DNA of 7,723 nucleotides from Deltaproteobacteria bacterium (GTDB taxonomy: Bacteria > Desulfobacterota > Desulfobaccia > Desulfobaccales > Desulfobaccaceae). Below are positions 5,803-7,723 of the stretch, one piece after another. Under the pieces are notes generated by a model. It had not been told where the DNA came from, searched no databases, and saw only the letters and a list, made by a program, of their open reading frames with translations. The DNA is taken from contig VGSX01000171.1 of the NCBI GenBank assembly GCA_016874895.1, positions 1-7,723 on the forward strand. The letters run 5' to 3'. The number at the start of each line of letters is the position of its first letter. Position 1 is the stretch's first letter. Position numbers and translations under genes: made by a program.

Positions 5803-5904
5803 GATAGCTGATCGCCCAGCGTTCGCTGTAGTAACCCTCAAAAAGCCATTGACTCTGTAGTTATGGGTAAGGCTCAGTTAAAAAAAGATTTATCTCTAAC
5901 AAGA
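5782..5904. repeat. 9-bp inverted repeat bounding most of the hemC-ribE spacer
   Basis: TCTTGTTAG (5782-5790) and its exact reverse complement CTAACAAGA (5896-5904) enclose a 123-bp segment, and the outer arm abuts the hemC stop codon. The segment has no ORF. It contains the CAGCG..CGCTG hairpin near 5818-5829 and poly-A runs. It could be a tiny non-autonomous element or a coincidence; a 9-bp match in a spacer this size is only mildly unlikely. On the minus strand the T-run at 5880-5886 lies just after hemC and might act as a weak terminator. Confidence 0.25.
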
Positions 5905-6840
5905 TCAGTGAAAAACCCGTCCGTAAATCTCTGAGAGGATCTGGGCCCCGCCCCGTTTCAAGAGGGTTTCCGCCAAGTGCTGGCCCAGGGCCACGGCCTC
6001 GTCAGGATGACCGGTTACTTGCTCCCGATAGATGCGGGCGCCGGTGAGGTCGCCGATGAGACCGTCCAGGACCAGCCGGCCGTTATGGAGGGATCCTTTG
6101 GCGGCAATGGGTACCTGGCAACCCCCTTCCAACCGGGCCAGGAAGGCCCGCTCCGCGGCCACCGCCACCTTGGTTTCCGGATCATCCAGAAACTCCAAAA
6201 TACCCTGGGTCACCAGATCATCCTGGCGGTATTCCAACCCCAGGGCCCCCTGGCCGATGGCCGGGAGCATCTCGGTCTCGGGGATAATGGCGGTGATCTC
6301 CCCGGCTCGCCCCAGCCGGCGCAGGCCCGCGGTGGCCAGGATGACTGCGTCCAGGTTTTCTTCGGTGAGTTTCCGTAGACGAGTATCCACGTTGCCCCGG
6401 AGGGGGACAATCTCCACATCCGGGTGCCGGTGCAGCAGTTGGGCCTTCCGGCGCAGGCTGCCGGTGCCGATGCGGCCTCTTGCGGGAATTTCCTCCAGGG
6501 ATCGGTACTTCCGGGAAATAAAGGCGTCCCGGGGGTCTTCCCGGAGGGTGGTGATGCCGATGACCAGGCCGTCGGGCACGTCGGTGGGCACGTCCTTCAT
6601 GCTGTGCACCCCCAGGTCCACCTCCCCGGCCAGGATGGCCAGCTCGATTTCCTTGGTAAACAGGCCCTTGCCGCCGATCTTGGCCAAAGGCACATCCTGT
6701 ATCTTATCCCCCGTGGTCTTGATGATCTCCAGATCCACGCTCAGGTGGGGATGGCGCTTGATAATCTGCTGCTGCACCAGGGTGGCCTGGGCCAGGGCCA
6801 GGGCGCTCCCCCGGGTGCCGATGCTAAGGTGTTTTTTCAC
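5905..6840 (-). CDS. hemC: Hydroxymethylbilane synthase (porphobilinogen deaminase)
   Basis: HemC joins four porphobilinogen molecules into hydroxymethylbilane, the linear precursor of uroporphyrinogen III for haem, sirohaem and cobalamin. The 311-residue product is full length. Its motifs are IGTRGSALALAQ (7-18), TTGDKI (42-47), GGKGLFTKEIE (56-66), HSMKDVPT (79-86, with the catalytic Asp at 83), GTGSLRRKAQLL (125-136), LRGNVDTRLRKL (147-158) and EGGCQVP (238-244). Cys241 is the expected attachment point of the dipyrromethane cofactor. The start is GTG at 6840 with AAAGG upstream. The first 27 bases and 17 upstream bases are duplicated at 7625-7668. The gene therefore sits beside an insertion that separates it from its likely former operon neighbour. 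It looks intact and functional. Confidence 0.97.
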   Translation of the reverse strand: MKKHLSIGTRGSALALAQATLVQQQIIKRHPHLSVDLEIIKTTGDKIQDVPLAKIGGKGLFTKEIELAILAGEVDLGVHSMKDVPTDVPDGLVIGITTLREDPRDAFISRKYRSLEEIPARGRIGTGSLRRKAQLLHRHPDVEIVPLRGNVDTRLRKLTEENLDAVILATAGLRRLGRAGEITAIIPETEMLPAIGQGALGLEYRQDDLVTQGILEFLDDPETKVAVAAERAFLARLEGGCQVPIAAKGSLHNGRLVLDGLIGDLTGARIYREQVTGHPDEAVALGQHLAETLLKRGGAQILSEIYGRVFH

Positions 6841-6857
6841 GATTCGCCTTTGTTGAG
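6814..6857 (-). repeat. 44-bp direct repeat, hemC copy
   Basis: These 44 bases are identical to 7625-7668, an offset of 811 bp in the same orientation. They cover the first nine hemC codons and 17 upstream bases including the ribosome binding site. Identity drops off just beyond both ends. The two copies bracket the DUF4160-DUF2442 cassette. Confidence 0.9.
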
Positions 6858-6957
6858 TTTATTAATATTCATGAACCAACATGATGCGCTGCGGTTTTCT
6901 ATGGGAAGCTTTTTGGGTGGTTATGAATCAATTTTAAAATCTCCCGGAAGTTACCCT

Positions 6958-7227
6958 TTAAGCCGATTTACGGGTCAACCGATACTTCGCCAGGATTTTT
7001 TCATAAAGCGTTTCTGGCGCAATATCCGCTCCATTCGGCCAAACAATGGTTCCGCCGTCAACGCTTGCTTGGGCAAACAAACTGAGATCCTGCAATGCCT
7101 CAAACACCGGCCCCTTGGATAAATACTCGGAAAAATCAATCTCCCCCTCTAGACCATCGTCAAAGACTATTTGATAAACGTACTTCCCACGATATTCGAT
7201 AGTTCTCACATCTTGTAAATCCCACAT
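6958..7227 (-). CDS. DUF2442 family small protein
   Basis: This 89-residue product has the DUF2442 pattern: a short N-terminal beta region (YVYQIVFDDGLEGEIDFSEY, 16-35), then KGPVFEALQDLSLFAQASVD (38-57), and the family-typical VWPNGADIAPETLY (62-75) near the C-terminus. The function is not established. Some relatives are fused to helix-turn-helix domains or lie next to toxin-like genes, but no such domain is present here. The frame is open to 7326, but ATG 7227 has GAGG six bases upstream and gives a family-like length, so I chose it. It begins eight bases after the DUF4160 stop, and its ribosome binding site overlaps that stop, so the two are translationally coupled. It lies between hemC and a hemC relic, consistent with acquired accessory DNA. 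Confidence 0.85.
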   Translation of the reverse strand: MWDLQDVRTIEYRGKYVYQIVFDDGLEGEIDFSEYLSKGPVFEALQDLSLFAQASVDGGTIVWPNGADIAPETLYEKILAKYRLTRKSA

Positions 7228-7230
7228 GAC

Positions 7231-7242
7231 CAACCTCAATTT
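7231..7242 (-). repeat. 12-bp repeat holding the DUF2442 ribosome binding site
   Basis: AAATTGAGGTTG on the minus strand occurs here and again at 7504-7515, each time just upstream of one gene of the pair. GAGG is the ribosome binding site, six bases before the DUF2442 start. The TGA inside this copy is also the stop codon of the DUF4160 gene. Confidence 0.65.
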
Positions 7243-7496
7243 AAAGGATCGATGCCCTTCACCTCTTTGCCCTGCAGGGCCAATTGCCAATTCTCTAATA
7301 GCTCCGGTTGCCGCAGGTCTATCCAATCCCGTATAAGTTTTGTGGCAGTTCGTGATCGCAGATCTCCCTTAAGAATGTTGCCACGAAAATCCATAGTGAC
7401 CTTATTCCCTTGATATTCCACATGAACATGGGGAGGATTATGATCACAGTAAAACAATCTGACCGTAATTCCGAAAAAGACGGAAATGATGGGCAT
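7236..7496 (-). CDS. DUF4160 family small protein
   Basis: The 86-residue product matches the DUF4160 pattern along its whole length. It begins MPIISVFFGITVRLFY, continues with the His-rich signature DHNPPHVHVEYQG (18-30), and ends with the helix IRDWIDLRQPELLENWQLA (55-73) and a short tail, VKGIDPLN. The conserved His residues suggest metal or nucleic-acid chemistry, but no activity is established for the family. DUF4160 genes are often found directly beside DUF2442 genes, as here, and the pair is sometimes viewed as toxin-antitoxin-like; that is inference. The ATG at 7496 has GAGG ten bases upstream in a 12-base sequence shared with the next gene. It starts only about 87 bases after the recognisable hemC relic ends, so it may now depend on the former hemC promoter. 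Confidence 0.87.
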   Translation of the reverse strand: MPIISVFFGITVRLFYCDHNPPHVHVEYQGNKVTMDFRGNILKGDLRSRTATKLIRDWIDLRQPELLENWQLALQGKEVKGIDPLN

Positions 7497-7503
7497 CGTG
7501 GTG

Positions 7504-7515
7504 CAACCTCAATTT
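7504..7515 (-). repeat. 12-bp repeat holding the DUF4160 ribosome binding site
   Basis: This is the second copy of AAATTGAGGTTG (minus strand), identical to 7231-7242. Here its GAGG lies ten bases before the DUF4160 start codon. The shared sequence may be a common translation signal, a binding site for an autoregulator, or the trace of a small duplication within the cassette. Confidence 0.6.
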
Positions 7516-7582
7516 TTCCATTGTGGCTCTTGAAAAATTCATTTGTTTCCTTCTCAGGGATAACGGCGGCCCCGGACCGCCC

Positions 7583-7651
7583 CGGCCGCCAGTGCAGGAG
7601 CTGGGCCTTGCGGCGCAGGCTGCCGGTGCCGATGCTAAGGTGTTTTTTCAC
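7583..7651 (-). pseudogene. hemC: hemC 5' relic with internal deletion
   Basis: From GTG 7651 the frame reads MKKHLSIGT, exactly as in hemC, then jumps to GSLRRKAQLLH, which is residues 127-137 of intact HemC. The join removes 117 codons (351 bp) in frame, at an 11-bp sequence (ggtgccgatgc) present in hemC at both 6463-6473 and 6814-6824. Bases 7592-7635 match hemC 6430-6473 except at three positions, all silent. Similarity fades after about 7583, and the frame then runs on as unrelated sequence into the DUF4160 region in another frame. No catalytic region remains, so it cannot be a working HemC. The GTG and ribosome binding site are intact, so a short chimeric peptide could still be translated. 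Confidence 0.85.
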
Positions 7652-7668
7652 GATTCGCCTTTGTTGAG
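7625..7668 (-). repeat. 44-bp direct repeat, relic copy
   Basis: This is identical to 6814-6857. It ends one base before the TAA at 7670-7672, so this copy places the hemC-type start (7651) 18 bases after a possible upstream gene. That is the spacing expected in an operon, and suggests this side keeps the original upstream junction. Confidence 0.9.
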
Positions 7669-7669
7669 G

Positions 7670-7723
7670 TTACTGGCATTTCACAGAAGCTTTATTTGTT
7701 TCATGGATCTCGTCGTCGCCTGG
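7670..7723 (-). CDS. Possible C-terminal end of a gene cut by the window edge
   Basis: One minus-strand frame is open from the window edge to a TAA at 7670-7672, giving 17 residues, PGDDEIHETNKASVKCQ. The stop lies 18 bases before the hemC-like GTG of the relic. In many bacteria hemA precedes hemC, so a HemA C-terminus is a reasonable guess, but the peptide is too short and variable to recognise. The other two minus-strand frames close within the same stretch, so this frame is the longest but not proven. Confidence 0.2.
   Translation of the reverse strand, partial: PGDDEIHETNKASVKCQ

Noticed and set aside
5880..5907. Rho-independent terminator for hemC
   Set aside because: A T-run is present on the minus strand, but the stem before it has only about five weak pairs. 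I did not list it as a feature.
6032..6856. A 274-codon plus-strand open frame opposite hemC
   Set aside because: It is fully antisense to intact hemC, and its Arg/Ser/Pro-rich product shows no domain.
7228..7326. N-terminal extension of the DUF2442 protein
   Set aside because: It overlaps the DUF4160 gene. ATG 7227 has a proper ribosome binding site and gives the normal family length.
7319..7651. A 110-codon minus-strand frame from the hemC relic through the DUF4160 region as a real gene
   Set aside because: Only its first 23 or so residues resemble HemC. The rest is out of frame with the well-supported DUF4160 gene and has no features of its own.

Overview
The window is about 7.7 kb of moderately GC-rich bacterial chromosome. 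Every gene I can support lies on the minus strand, so transcription runs from the right edge to the left. The order riboflavin genes - nusB, then rpsF-rpsR-DUF2232-rplI, with a membrane protein between S18 and L9, points to Deltaproteobacteria (Desulfobacterota), perhaps a Desulfobacca- or Syntrophobacterales-like organism. That placement is from gene order and protein character only, not from a search.

Right to left in transcription order: (1) 7670-7723, a possible gene tail at the window edge. (2) 7583-7651, a broken copy of the 5' end of hemC. (3) 7236-7496 and 6958-7227, a tightly coupled pair of small genes of the DUF4160 and DUF2442 families. (4) 5905-6840, intact hemC (tetrapyrrole synthesis). 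(5) 5066-5713 ribE, 3716-4918 ribBA and 3168-3638 ribH, which supply all riboflavin-pathway steps except the RibD deaminase/reductase and the dephosphorylation, followed by nusB (2709-3161). (6) A 325-base gap with a promoter, possible leader RNA structures and a possible 30-codon ORF. (7) The ribosomal operon rpsF (S6), rpsR (S18), a DUF2232 membrane protein and rplI (L9).

Most of the window is conserved housekeeping sequence. The unusual part is 6814-7668. The DUF4160-DUF2442 pair sits between two identical 44-bp direct repeats, each made of the first 27 bases of hemC plus 17 bases upstream. The outer copy is joined to an internal piece of hemC by an in-frame 351-bp deletion at an 11-bp microhomology. 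This looks like a small accessory cassette that separated hemC from its original upstream neighbour and left a hemC relic behind. Recombination between the repeats would remove exactly 811 bp and restore a tight junction.

Other points of interest are the rpsF leader, which has competing stem elements and a U-tract, a stem-loop repeat found in two distant intergenic regions, and a perfect 10-bp hairpin in the ribE-ribBA gap that does not look like a terminator.
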